64,000 nt of DNA from Bin5 sp965200615. Its GTDB lineage: Bacteria; Chloroflexota; Anaerolineae; Caldilineales; Caldilineaceae. Positions 44,471 through 53,051 of the stretch are shown piece by piece (position 1 is the first letter of the stretch; each line of letters begins with the position of its first letter). The stretch lies in the NCBI GenBank assembly GCA_965200615.1, contig OZ241377.1, positions 4,278,001 through 4,342,000 on the forward strand, written 5' to 3'. The position numbers were made by a program, and so were the translations under genes. The notes beneath the pieces are model-generated. The model searched no databases. It saw only the letters and a list, made by a program, of their open reading frames with translations, and had not been told where the DNA came from.

Positions 44471-45217
44471 ATGAACGAAGAGGAACGCTATTTGTTCGAC
44501 CTGCGCGGTTATCTTGTCATTGAGGAGGTCCTTTCACCAGGGGAAGTCGAAAACCTGAACCGGTTGATAGACGGCCAGGGACTTCCGGAGCCGCAGCTGG
44601 ACACGATGGGCGCCCGGTTCGGCGGCTTTCTCGGTTGGGACGAGGCATTTTGCAGCCTGCTGGACCATGAGCGCATAATGCCCTATCTCAAAACGATCCT
44701 GGGCGACGGCTTCCGTCTGGACCATTACTATGGCATCTACATGCGCGCCGGCACGGAACAGCTGCGTCTGCACGGCGGCGCAACGCCCTACGACCCGCCG
44801 GAGTTCTACCACTACAACAACGGGCAGATGTTCAACGGCCTGACGGTGGTCTCCTGGAATCTGACTGCGACCGGGCCGGGACTGGGCGGCTTCTGCGCGG
44901 TGCCGGGCAGCCACAAAGCGAACTTCCCGTGCCCCGACGGCATTCGCGTTGCGCACGACACGCACGAGGCCGTCGTCATTCCAGAGGCGCCGGCCGGTTC
45001 GATAGTCATCTTTACCGAGGCGCTGACCCACGGCACCGTGGCCTGGACCGCGGAGTTCCACCGGCGTTCGCTGCTCTACAAATACAGTCCGGGCCAGCAG
45101 TCCTGGAGCGCCAAATACGCACAGGCGCCGCAAACGGTTGAGCTGACGGCTCGCCAGAAACTGCTGTTTGAGAGGCCCTATTTCAACTCACGCCCATCCC
45201 TTTTCGGGGACGAGTAG
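44471..45217 (+). CDS. PhyH-family (phytanoyl-CoA dioxygenase-like) protein, copy 1
   Basis: 248 residues from ATG 44471 with CGGAGG before it. FDLRGYLVIEEVLSPGEVE at the N-terminus and GLGGFCAVPGSHKANFP in the core are typical of the PhyH Fe(II)/2-oxoglutarate fold. The second iron His is in TEALTHGTV. The first ligand pair is unclear: the candidate sites read LHGG and YHYNN rather than H-x-D. It lies between an enolase-superfamily enzyme and a 2-hydroxyacid dehydrogenase in the same direction and is a paralogue of the gene at 55819-56655. The substrate is unknown. Confidence 0.82.
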   Translation: MNEEERYLFDLRGYLVIEEVLSPGEVENLNRLIDGQGLPEPQLDTMGARFGGFLGWDEAFCSLLDHERIMPYLKTILGDGFRLDHYYGIYMRAGTEQLRLHGGATPYDPPEFYHYNNGQMFNGLTVVSWNLTATGPGLGGFCAVPGSHKANFPCPDGIRVAHDTHEAVVIPEAPAGSIVIFTEALTHGTVAWTAEFHRRSLLYKYSPGQQSWSAKYAQAPQTVELTARQKLLFERPYFNSRPSLFGDE

Positions 45218-45331
45218 CCGCTTCGACACGATTGGATTCGGCAGAGAAACGACAGGTTTCTCCTCCCTTGCCGTGAACTGCCCGACAGACAAGACCTCCA
45301 ACTCTTCATTGCCTGCGACAGGAGCATTCTG

Positions 45332-46390
45332 ATGCACCAACCCTTCCGCATCGGTGTTTCATCCGGATTCAAAACAGCCGCGCCCGGCACGATAGAACCG
45401 GTCCTGGAGCGGCTGATAGACCCTCTGCCTCACGTTGAGTGGGCGTTCTTTGACGCCGGCGGCGGCAAGCCGGTCAGGGCGGATGCAATCGCCGGCTTTG
45501 AAGGCGTCATCGCGCTGGGCAGTCCCTATGACGCCTCGACTGTCGCGGGCAACGGAGACCTCGCTTGTCTTGCCCGCTGGGGGGTCGGTTACGACCTGGT
45601 CGACACCGAGGCCCTGACCGCCAACGACATATTGCTTGCCATCGCGGTGGACGCCGTGCGCAAACCGGTCTCCGAGGCGATTCTGACGCTGATTCTGGCG
45701 CTGGCAAAGAAGCTGTGGGCCAAGGACCGGCTCGTGCGCACAGGACGCTGGGACCTGAAGGCGCAGACTTCCGGCCTCGGGCTGAGCGGCAAGACCGTCG
45801 GCTCAGTGGGGATAGGCAACATCGGCGGCGAAATGTTCCGGCTGCTGGGCCCGTTCGACCTGGGCCGCCGTCTCGCCCACGACCCCTACGTAGACCCGGA
45901 GAGGGCCGAAGCTCTCGACGTCGAACTCGTCAGTCTGGAGACGATATTCAGCGAATCCGACTTTGTCGTGACCAACTGCCCCTTGACGGAAGAGACGCGG
46001 GGCTTCATCAACGCCCGCCTGTTCGCGCTGATGAAGCCCCGCGCCTACTTCATCAACACGGCCCGCGGTCCGATCGTCAACCAGGAGGACCTGGTGGCCG
46101 CGTTACAGGCAGGGAGCATCGCGGGCGCCGGCCTGGACGTGGTCGAACCGGAGCCGCTGCCGCTCGATCACCCGCTCATCGAGATGGACCACGTGATCCT
46201 GTCGCCCCACGCGCTGGCATGGACCGACGACCTCTACGAAATGAACGGCACAATCGCCTGCGAGAGCCTGCTGGCCGTGTTCCAGGGAGAGCTGCCGGCC
46301 TTCCCGGTGAACCGGGAGGTAATCGAGCGGCCGGGCTTTCGCGAGAAACTGGACGGACTGGCGGCACGGTGGCGCGAGTTCGACGAGTAG
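45332..46390 (+). CDS. D-isomer-specific 2-hydroxyacid dehydrogenase, copy 1
   Basis: 352 residues with AGGAG before the ATG. The NAD-binding signature is VGIGNIGGEMF. The catalytic Arg, Glu and His can be followed through ARWGVGYDLVDT, NTARGPIVNQ, VVEPEPLPLDHPL and SPHALAWTDD. It reduces a 2-oxo acid or oxidises a D-2-hydroxy acid. As the third gene after the enolase-superfamily and PhyH genes, it probably handles the oxo or hydroxy acid formed there. The specific acid is unknown. Confidence 0.88.
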   Translation: MHQPFRIGVSSGFKTAAPGTIEPVLERLIDPLPHVEWAFFDAGGGKPVRADAIAGFEGVIALGSPYDASTVAGNGDLACLARWGVGYDLVDTEALTANDILLAIAVDAVRKPVSEAILTLILALAKKLWAKDRLVRTGRWDLKAQTSGLGLSGKTVGSVGIGNIGGEMFRLLGPFDLGRRLAHDPYVDPERAEALDVELVSLETIFSESDFVVTNCPLTEETRGFINARLFALMKPRAYFINTARGPIVNQEDLVAALQAGSIAGAGLDVVEPEPLPLDHPLIEMDHVILSPHALAWTDDLYEMNGTIACESLLAVFQGELPAFPVNREVIERPGFREKLDGLAARWREFDE

Positions 46391-46617
46391 CAGGTTTGGA
46401 GGTGACAGCCGGGCGGCCTTCAAGTTTCGGGTTGCGCTGGAAGCGGACCGGCGATCTCGGCGCCAGCGAAGTATGTGAGACGGAGGGAAACCCTTTCAAA
46501 GCAGAAGGGCTATGATGCTCAATATCAGACCGAAATATCTTGTCAATGAGAAGGGGCGGAAAACGGCGGCTGTCCTATCGACGTGACCGGCCTACATTAA
46601 GATCAAGTAGGTCACAG

Positions 46618-46941
46618 TCAACGACCTTCCTTTCTTTCAGAACGAACAACAAGACTTCCTCTCTTCGTCCTGCCACCATCTGACTTCATAATTTCATTCT
46701 GAACACGAATTGCATCCTCTCTTGTTATACGACTCGCGCCAGGCCGACCGTCGCCATTTCTTGATCCGCTTATTTCTTTTAGCTTTTGAATAACAATGGG
46801 AATATGTCTTGCTGAAAACCACCCATCCGAATCGTGTATCTCAGGAATATCAGTTGTGTCAATTTGCTCATCAGGCATTTCTTCCAGCCTCAAGAGCATA
46901 TCACGTTGTTTCTTCGTCAGTTCAGAACTCTCTTTCTTCAT
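46618..46941 (-). CDS. brnA: BrnA-type antitoxin
   Basis: 107 residues from ATG 46941, which overlaps the end of brnT by 20 bases. The segment LEEMPDEQIDTTDIPEI matches the conserved acidic start of BrnA antitoxins (D-E-x-I-D-x-x-D-I-P-E). The C-terminal part is basic (GGRTKRGSLVVRSERK), suitable for operator binding, though it is not a clear ribbon-helix-helix. BrnA binds BrnT and represses the pair's promoter. Base composition is AT-richer than neighbouring genes. Confidence 0.72.
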   Translation of the reverse strand: MKKESSELTKKQRDMLLRLEEMPDEQIDTTDIPEIHDSDGWFSARHIPIVIQKLKEISGSRNGDGRPGASRITREDAIRVQNEIMKSDGGRTKRGSLVVRSERKEGR

Positions 46942-47203
46942 ACCTCTTCCTTTCGTGACTTGATGCTCTGCGAGCACTAATGATACGACCTTGATCGTCG
47001 TCATTGTCGGGCCAAGTATGAACTACGACTAAGAGAACTGATCCTACCTTTCCTGTTGTTTGCCAACGTATTTCATCTTCGCAAGGATCAAGGTGAAACT
47101 CTAACAACGGGTCGTCAAAGACTAGAGCAGCAGTCGCAAAATCTATCTTATGGCGTTTTAGATTTTCCCTTGCTTTTCTTACATCCCAAGTCCATTTCAA
47201 CAA
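46922..47203 (-). CDS. brnT: BrnT-type toxin (RNase fold)
   Basis: 93 residues from TTG 47203; no ATG is available in frame. Starting WTWDVRKARENLKRHKIDFATAALVFDD, with R-I-I-S-A-R-R-A-S-x-x-E-R-x-x-Y-E at the end, matches the BrnT family of RelE-like ribonuclease toxins. The conserved Arg, His and Glu residues are present. It is transcribed before its antitoxin, as is usual for brnTA, from a perfect -35/-10 pair at 47271-47300. It lies in an AT-rich patch, suggesting horizontal acquisition. Confidence 0.88.
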   Translation of the reverse strand: MLKWTWDVRKARENLKRHKIDFATAALVFDDPLLEFHLDPCEDEIRWQTTGKVGSVLLVVVHTWPDNDDDQGRIISARRASSHERKRYEEREF

Positions 47204-47270
47204 ACTGGCATTCCCTAATCGCCGTTAGAAATGCAATTTTTCTGATGCTAATTGGGCACTAACTGAAATC

Positions 47271-47300
47271 ATTATAGATCGAGCTTTTCCCTCATGTCAA
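47271..47300 (-). promoter_or_regulatory. Consensus promoter of brnTA
   Basis: Minus strand: TTGACA (complement of 47295-47300), 18-base spacer and TATAAT (complement of 47271-47276). All twelve positions match consensus. BrnA presumably represses it. Confidence 0.8.
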
Positions 47301-47404
47301 GAGTATCTGACAGACCACCAACGGTCCAATCAGACCAGATTCGGTCCCCTGCAGGTAAGTATATAATTCCCATTTCAAAACGAATGCGAACTCTGAAGGA
47401 TGCG

Positions 47405-47566
47405 ATGGCGTACACCATCCATTTGGAGCATCGCGCTGAACGAGACTTGCGGCGTTTGCCCCAAGACGTTGTCAGACGCCTTGACGCCGTGTTCCAGCAG
47501 TTAGTGGAAAATCCACGCCCACGGTTTTGCCGCCAACCCTTCATCCCTGACACCTCTCAGGCTTAG
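47405..47566 (+). pseudogene. C-terminally truncated RelE/ParE-type toxin
   Basis: Only 53 codons, with AAGGA before ATG 47405. The frame reads RAERDLRRLP, then a helix and QLVENPRPR, the first half of RelE/ParE toxins, which normally run to about 85-95 residues. After NPRP the frame runs into unrelated sequence and stops; the other two frames do not restore the missing strands. The catalytic half is gone, so it should be inactive. No antitoxin gene is adjacent. Confidence 0.6.
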
Positions 47567-47673
47567 TAGTTCCGTTTCGACAATGTAATCCCGCAAACAG
47601 CCGGACATACCGGGCAGTGTTATACTGCCCATGAAGCGTGTCGTCGAACCTGTTAACAAGGGAGTCAGATGGA

Positions 47674-48159
47674 ATGAGAATCCGGCTGCTGGTCTGCCTC
47701 TTGGCAGTGGCGCTGGTCTTCAGCGCTTGCAATCCGGTTGGGCCGCCTCAGGCCGGCGGAGGCGGCATGGAGATGGAAGACGGCGTGTCAATGGACATGT
47801 CCGGAGGCTCAATGCCGGCCGATTCGCTTGAACCGCAGACCAGCGAAAACGGCCGCTTCACTGTCAGCGCCGTCAGCCGGTTGGACCCTGTCGTCATTAA
47901 CGAGACCCATGCCTGGACCTTGCATATCGAGACCGCTGACGGCAACCCGGTAACCGATGCCGAGATCGGGATCGACGGCGGCATGCCTGAACACGACCAT
48001 GGATTTCCAACCGCGCCGCGCGTGACCGAAAACCTCGGCGAAGGAGACTATCTGCTGGAAGGAATGCGGTTCAATATGGGCGGCGTCTGGGTACTGACGC
48101 TCGAGATCAGCTCCGGCGGCCAGAGTGATACGGTTACTTTTGAATCCGAGTTGAAATAG
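47674..48159 (+). CDS. Lipoprotein with Met-rich segment and FixH/YtkA-like domain
   Basis: 161 residues from ATG 47674 (an upstream ATG at 47638 would bury the signal peptide). The lipobox is FSAC with Cys19. A Gly/Met segment (residues 29-48) spaces methionines as in copper-binding sites. The rest (about 55-160) is a beta-sandwich with VINETHAWTLHIETADGNPV and DHGFPTAPRVTENLGEGDYLLEG, the FixH/YtkA-like pattern. It ends 3 bases before the di-heme peroxidase gene, so they are one operon. It may deliver or sense copper, or assist the heme enzyme, on the outer side of the membrane. The function is inferred. Confidence 0.75.
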   Translation: MRIRLLVCLLAVALVFSACNPVGPPQAGGGGMEMEDGVSMDMSGGSMPADSLEPQTSENGRFTVSAVSRLDPVVINETHAWTLHIETADGNPVTDAEIGIDGGMPEHDHGFPTAPRVTENLGEGDYLLEGMRFNMGGVWVLTLEISSGGQSDTVTFESELK

Positions 48160-48162
48160 AGC

Positions 48163-49533
48163 GTGCGTCGTCGTCTTGTTGCCGGAGCATCGCTGGCGCT
48201 GATAGTCCTCGCTGCGCTGGTTCTGATCTCCACTGGCCTGGTGGGCGTCGGGAATATCGGAGCCGCCATTCGTGACCTCTTCAGCAGTTCCGCAGACGGA
48301 AGAGGGCTTGTTTTCCCGTCGGGAACGGAGCCGGCTCACAGCTGGACCGATGCGGAACGCGGGATTATCGCCTCTCTAAGCCTTGACCGCCTGCCCCCCT
48401 TGCCTCCCGATCCGTCCAATGCCGTCGGTGACGATCCCGACGCAGTCGCTCTTGGCCACGCACTCTTTTTCGACAGCGGCCTCAGCCCGGATGGAACGGT
48501 CTCCTGCTCCACGTGCCACCAGCCTCAGATCTATTTCACCGACGGAAAAGCGCTCGCCAATGTGCGCGATACCGATACGCCCCGTCATACGCCTACCATC
48601 GTAGGCATCGCCTACAGCGACTGGTATTACTGGGATGGGCGCAAAGACAGCCAGTGGGCACAGGCGCTGGCGCCGCAGGAGGCCGCGATTGAGCACGGCG
48701 GCACACGGACTGCACACGCCCGCTATGTGCTGGAAAACTACCGGAGCCGGTATGAGGCGGTCTTCGGCCCGGTACCCGACCTCAGCGACACGTCGCGCTT
48801 TCCCCTTGACGCCGCGCCCGTGGAGGACGAGGCGAGACTCGCGGCCTGGGAAGGGATGACTGAAGCCGATCGCTACGCCATCAACCGCGTCTTCGCCAAT
48901 ATCGGCAAGAGCATCGCTGCCTACTCCCGCAGAATCATGCCGGGGCGCAGCCGCTTTGACGACTACGCCGCGGCCGCCCTCGTCAACGACCGGAACCGCA
49001 TGTCTGAGCTGTTCAGCGCGGAGGAAGCGGAGGGACTGCGACTCTTCATCGGCGACGGCCAGTGCACCGACTGCCACAACGGTCCCCTGTTCACCAACGG
49101 GACCTTTCACAACATCGGCCTTCCCTTACCGGAAGGAAGCAGGTTCGACCAAGGCCGTTCCCAAGGGACCTTTCAGGTGGTCGAGGACGTTTTCAACTGT
49201 CTGGGCGAATTCAGCGATGCGAAGGAGGAGGCGTGCGTGGAGCTGCGCTTTATCAAGCTCGAAGGCGCGGAGCTGATCGGCGCGTTCAAGGTGCCCGGCC
49301 TGCGCAATGTAGCCGAAACTGCGCCCTACATGCACAACGGCATCTTTCCCGACCTGGAGGCCGTGATGCGCCACTACAATCACGCGCCGCCGGCTTTCCC
49401 CGGTCATTCCGACCTGGTCCCGCTGGCGTTTACGGAGGAGCAAAGCGAGGCGCTTATCGCGTTTCTACTGACGCTCAACGCGCCGCCCGACGCGCCGGCA
49501 GAGCTTTTGCGCCCGCCGGCGAATCAGGAGTAA
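48163..49533 (+). CDS. Di-heme cytochrome c peroxidase/MauG family protein
   Basis: 456 residues from GTG 48163. One N-terminal helix (residues 8-28) anchors or exports it. Two c-type heme sites are present: CSTCH (115-119) and CTDCH (301-305). ETAPYMHNGIFPDLEAVMRHYN near the C-terminus is the family's conserved segment, including the Tyr-Met-His region near the high-potential heme. Members reduce peroxide or, as in MauG, carry out oxidative protein modification. It directly follows the Met-rich lipoprotein gene. Which activity applies is open. Confidence 0.92.
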   Translation: MRRRLVAGASLALIVLAALVLISTGLVGVGNIGAAIRDLFSSSADGRGLVFPSGTEPAHSWTDAERGIIASLSLDRLPPLPPDPSNAVGDDPDAVALGHALFFDSGLSPDGTVSCSTCHQPQIYFTDGKALANVRDTDTPRHTPTIVGIAYSDWYYWDGRKDSQWAQALAPQEAAIEHGGTRTAHARYVLENYRSRYEAVFGPVPDLSDTSRFPLDAAPVEDEARLAAWEGMTEADRYAINRVFANIGKSIAAYSRRIMPGRSRFDDYAAAALVNDRNRMSELFSAEEAEGLRLFIGDGQCTDCHNGPLFTNGTFHNIGLPLPEGSRFDQGRSQGTFQVVEDVFNCLGEFSDAKEEACVELRFIKLEGAELIGAFKVPGLRNVAETAPYMHNGIFPDLEAVMRHYNHAPPAFPGHSDLVPLAFTEEQSEALIAFLLTLNAPPDAPAELLRPPANQE

Positions 49534-49571
49534 CCGTTCAGCGTGTTTTCCTTGCGCCTGGAATTGGAGGA

Positions 49572-50510
49572 CTAGGCGACGCGGCTCAGCATCTCCTCCC
49601 CGCGCAGGCAGGCCAGCAGATTGTCCACAGTGCGCCGGGACATCTGGTAGCGTGTCTGGAAGGTTGCGCTGCCCAGGTGGGGGAGTATAAGACAGTTGTC
49701 CAGCCGCAACAGGGGATGGCCGCGGGGCAACGGCTCCGGATCGGTAACGTCCATGGCGGCGCCGGCGATCAGGTTGCGTTGCAGCGCGTTCAAGAGGGCC
49801 TCGTGGTCGACGACCCCGCCGCGCGCCACGTTGATCAGGAAGGCGCTCTCCTTCATGCGCTTCAGCTCTGCCGTGCTGATCAGATGACGCGTTTCCGGCC
49901 CCATTGGCACGCTGAGCACGACGAAATCCGCCTCCTCGAGCAACGCCTCCAACGTCCGGTAGGAGGCGTTCAACTCTTCGGCATAGGGGCTCTGATTTCG
50001 GTTATGGTAGAGGATCTTCATGTCGAAGCCGCTCGCGCGGCGGGCGACTACACGGCCGACGCGTCCCATACCGATGATTCCAAGCGTCGAACCGTAGATC
50101 TCGTGTCCGTGGAGTATGTTGCCATCGTAGACCAGGTAGTCGGGACCGCGTGCGTGGAGCCAGCCCGGAACGAGATTGCGGGCGAGCGCCATCAGCAGCG
50201 TAAAGGCCATGTCGGCGGTGGCGCCGTCGACGAATCCGGGCGTGTAACCGACCGGCAGTCCGCGGGCCTGCGCATCCTCAAGGACGATGTGGTCCACTCC
50301 GACGCCAAAGTTGCTCAGGCAGCGAAGCTTGGGCATTTTGTCCATCAGCGAGCCCGGCACGATGGGATGGCCATATACAAGGAACCCTTCGATAATCCCC
50401 AGGACCGGGTCGTCTTCGGTCAGGTCCCAGATATGTACGTCGCAAGTGTCTGCCACCATCTCCGCCATTTCCGGCGGCAACGCAGAGTCGGTTAATATCT
50501 GATACGGCAA
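49572..50510 (-). CDS. D-isomer-specific 2-hydroxyacid dehydrogenase, copy 2 (glyoxylate reductase-like)
   Basis: 312 residues from TTG 50510, chosen because AGGGAGG lies 5-6 bases before it; the frame is open to 50588 but that would leave only 15 bases to the divergent gene. NAD site GIIGMGRVGRVVARRA. Catalytic residues in LSNFGVGVDHI (Arg region), NVARGGVVDHEALL, VTDPEPLPRGHPLL (Glu) and LPHLGSAT (His). Residues near LPHLGSAT are typical of glyoxylate/hydroxypyruvate reductases. Confidence 0.88.
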   Translation of the reverse strand: MPYQILTDSALPPEMAEMVADTCDVHIWDLTEDDPVLGIIEGFLVYGHPIVPGSLMDKMPKLRCLSNFGVGVDHIVLEDAQARGLPVGYTPGFVDGATADMAFTLLMALARNLVPGWLHARGPDYLVYDGNILHGHEIYGSTLGIIGMGRVGRVVARRASGFDMKILYHNRNQSPYAEELNASYRTLEALLEEADFVVLSVPMGPETRHLISTAELKRMKESAFLINVARGGVVDHEALLNALQRNLIAGAAMDVTDPEPLPRGHPLLRLDNCLILPHLGSATFQTRYQMSRRTVDNLLACLRGEEMLSRVA

Positions 50511-50603
50511 TGGAACCTCCCTTGCAATTTGCCAGCCTCCTGCCATTGGACGGGCGGCGGTAACGAAACTGTCAGACGAATACTCCAATAGGCAGCTGCA
50601 TTG

Positions 50604-51563
50604 ATGTCACGCATCCTCTACTTTTGTCCTGACTTCCCCCAGCCATCCGGGGGCATCAAGACGCTCTACCGTCATGTGCACAGGCTGGTGGAAATGGGCT
50701 TCGACGCCTGGATCGTTCACCAGAAGCATCCTTTCCGCGTGACCTGGCACGGCTACGAAGCGCCGACCTTGTGGCTCTCCGAGCGTCCCAGCTTTACGCC
50801 GAAGGATATCCTCGTCATTCCGGAAGTGATGCCCCAGGTCATGCAACAGACGGTCAGGTTTTCCGGTGAGCGAATTGTAATCGCGCTGAGCTGGTCCTCA
50901 ACCTACTGGAATCTGCCGGCGGGACAGACGTGGCCCAGTTTCGGCATCCGCCGCGTTATGACCAAGTCGCCCCTCATCCAAGAGTACCTACGCTGGAGCA
51001 TGGGAATCGAGGCCACGCTTATCCATGAGTATGTAACAGGCGACCGCTACTATTTTGACCAAGGGGCGAAACGGCCCAAGATCTGCTATCTCACCCGCAA
51101 GGAGCGTTCCGCCGCCTGGCTGCACCAGGTCCTGTTCGCGAAGGGCGACCCTTTCACGCGCTTCGAGTGGATGCCTTTGCGCGAGTTGAGCGAAGACGAA
51201 TACGCGCGCAACCTGCGCGAAGCAACGGTCTACGTCACAACCAATATGCAGGAGGGCATGAATACGTCCGTGCTGGAAGCGATGGCCTGCGGCTGCCTGG
51301 TCGTAGGCTACAGCGGCGTCGGCGGCGGCGTTTACATGGAACCGGAAGAGCCGGCGCAGAACTGTATTCTCGTCGAGAACGGCAACGTCCCTGCGCTCGG
51401 ACAGGCGCTTGAAACGGTCTTGCGCAGCCTTGCGGACGAGCCTGACGCCTATGCGCGGATTACGGAAAACAGCCTCGAAACGGCCCGCGCTTACAGCGAC
51501 CCGAGAGACGAAGCCGAAAGCCTGCGGGCGGTATTTTCTCCTCTCGTGCGGGCCGGCGGTTAG
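50604..51563 (+). CDS. Glycosyltransferase, GT4-like (GT-B fold)
   Basis: 319 residues. FCPDFPQPSGGIKTLYRHVHRL is the N-lobe glycine-rich entrance and NMQEGMNTSVLEAMACGCLVVGYSGVGG is the C-lobe nucleotide-sugar site (E-x7-E motif: EGMNTSVLE). It is shorter than most GT4 enzymes (350-400). It stands alone opposite a 2-hydroxyacid dehydrogenase and overlaps the MOSC gene end by four bases. The acceptor is unknown. Confidence 0.78.
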   Translation: MSRILYFCPDFPQPSGGIKTLYRHVHRLVEMGFDAWIVHQKHPFRVTWHGYEAPTLWLSERPSFTPKDILVIPEVMPQVMQQTVRFSGERIVIALSWSSTYWNLPAGQTWPSFGIRRVMTKSPLIQEYLRWSMGIEATLIHEYVTGDRYYFDQGAKRPKICYLTRKERSAAWLHQVLFAKGDPFTRFEWMPLRELSEDEYARNLREATVYVTTNMQEGMNTSVLEAMACGCLVVGYSGVGGGVYMEPEEPAQNCILVENGNVPALGQALETVLRSLADEPDAYARITENSLETARAYSDPRDEAESLRAVFSPLVRAGG

Positions 51564-52087
51564 CCGCTCCCTTCCGACTCCTCGCCCAACAGAAGCTTTT
51601 CGACGGCATCGCCGACGCGGATGGCGCCGCCCTCGATGACGCTGGCCGTGATGCCCCCGTGCCCGCGCATAGCGTTGTAGCCGCCCGGTCCGAGATTCTC
51701 CTCCATGCGGCTGCAGGGGTGGCAGGGTCCGGTGTGTTCGAGTATGGCCTTTCCTATGCGAAACATCCGGTCCTGCAGGCTGAACAGGTTGATGCCGCGT
51801 ACTACAATGTTGCGCCTCGTCAGCGACGGGTCCGCAGAGGAACCCCCCAGGAATGCTCCGACCGCGTCGAGGTGCTCCCCCTGAATCAGAGTCACCTGGC
51901 GCTTGCCGCTGCCCTGGCCGTGAAAGTGGTCGCCTTCAAGTCCACTGCCCGGCATGGCCTCGGCCTCAGTTACAGACTTCAGCGGCCCGCGCCGCTCAGC
52001 GCGCAGACCGATCCATTCTACCGTGCCGGACTTCGTGGGCCTCGCCATCAGTTTTGACACGTCACTTTCCGGATTGAGCGTTGTCAT
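51560..52087 (-). CDS. MOSC-domain protein
   Basis: 175 residues with GGGAGA before the ATG. MPGSGLEGDHFHG, VTLIQGEHL and RRNIVVRGINLFSL are the MOSC core strands. The conserved cysteine lies in HTGPCHPCSRME. MOSC proteins handle sulfur for molybdenum cofactor or detoxify N-hydroxylated compounds (YiiM/YuaD type). No Moco genes are nearby, so the role is uncertain. Confidence 0.87.
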   Translation of the reverse strand: MTTLNPESDVSKLMARPTKSGTVEWIGLRAERRGPLKSVTEAEAMPGSGLEGDHFHGQGSGKRQVTLIQGEHLDAVGAFLGGSSADPSLTRRNIVVRGINLFSLQDRMFRIGKAILEHTGPCHPCSRMEENLGPGGYNAMRGHGGITASVIEGGAIRVGDAVEKLLLGEESEGSG

Positions 52088-52169
52088 CTCTGGATCTCCC
52101 CTCTGCCGGCCGCCCCCAAATGGAGGTTGCCTTCTCTATCTGTCCCTGTTCCAGTCTCAGCCCTACACG

Positions 52170-53051
52170 TCATCGCTTCGGCCCTCTGCAGACAAATGCC
52201 CCCATTCGTACCGGAGAGCGCAGCACGCCCTTCTTTCGAATGACCGCTTCAGCCTGTTGTTGGACCAGGAGCGGCAGCTGCCGCTTTTTGTCGGCGTCGA
52301 TATCCTCTCGCACGAGCAGGTTGCGGTAGCGGCCAATCGTCTTGTAGCTTGCCAGAAAATCTTCCGCGGCGGCGTACCGGGTTTCATCCTCAAAGTAAGA
52401 CCGTTCGATCTCACTGAAGCCCTCGCTCAGCGTTTTTCCTCCGTTCTCCATGGAAAACGAAGAACGGGCCTCGACTTCGTAGTCGATGCCGAGTTTGTCG
52501 AGAGCAGAGTAGTGGAACTCCAGCACGGGAACGTCGACGTCGTCGCTATTGGTTGTTGCCAGTAGCCAGCCATCCTCTTTCAAGACCCGTGCCAGCTCAC
52601 GTACTCCCTCGACGATGTTCGTCAGATGATACAGCACGTGATTGGCCATGACTCCGTCGAAAGATCCGGCGGGAAAGGGCAGGGCCTGAATGCCGGCACA
52701 GGTGAATCCGGGTCGATGACGCCGACGTTTCGCTTCCTCTGCGGCCGTTACCAGCATTCCATGCGAACTATCGACGCAGGCAACATTGGTCGACTTCACA
52801 CCGAAAGCTTCGAGTAGCGGCCAGGTGAATCTCCCCCAGCCGCAGCCGGCGTCCAGTATGGTCGTGCGGGCCTGAACCGGCGCCAGTTCAAGCGCCCAAT
52901 TCTCCAGCCTGCGCCCGGACACCATGTTTGTCCCGACGTGCTTAGCTTTGAGATGGTCGCCGCAGCCATAATACGGACACAATGCCTGAACAACGGGCTC
53001 TCCCGCCTCCTCTCTCTTGCCTGGGCTGGCTGCAGCAGAGAAAGTTTTCAT
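52170..53051 (-). CDS. SAM-dependent methyltransferase, class I
   Basis: 293 residues from ATG 53051, which overlaps the upstream gene's stop in an ATGA. TTILDAGCGWGRFTWPLL is SAM motif I, ACVDSSHGML is motif II, and LPFPAGSFDGVMANHVLYHL holds motifs III-IV. An N-terminal CPYYGCGDHLKAKHVG segment has two cysteines. It is coupled to another methyltransferase, so the two probably act on the same molecule. The substrate is unknown. Confidence 0.83.
   Translation of the reverse strand: MKTFSAAASPGKREEAGEPVVQALCPYYGCGDHLKAKHVGTNMVSGRRLENWALELAPVQARTTILDAGCGWGRFTWPLLEAFGVKSTNVACVDSSHGMLVTAAEEAKRRRHRPGFTCAGIQALPFPAGSFDGVMANHVLYHLTNIVEGVRELARVLKEDGWLLATTNSDDVDVPVLEFHYSALDKLGIDYEVEARSSFSMENGGKTLSEGFSEIERSYFEDETRYAAAEDFLASYKTIGRYRNLLVREDIDADKKRQLPLLVQQQAEAVIRKKGVLRSPVRMGAFVCRGPKR

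Noticed and set aside
47272..47553. Minus-strand 93-codon frame opposite the RelE remnant
   Set aside because: It has no ribosome site and no recognisable motif, and the opposite strand carries the family-like sequence; treated as a shadow.
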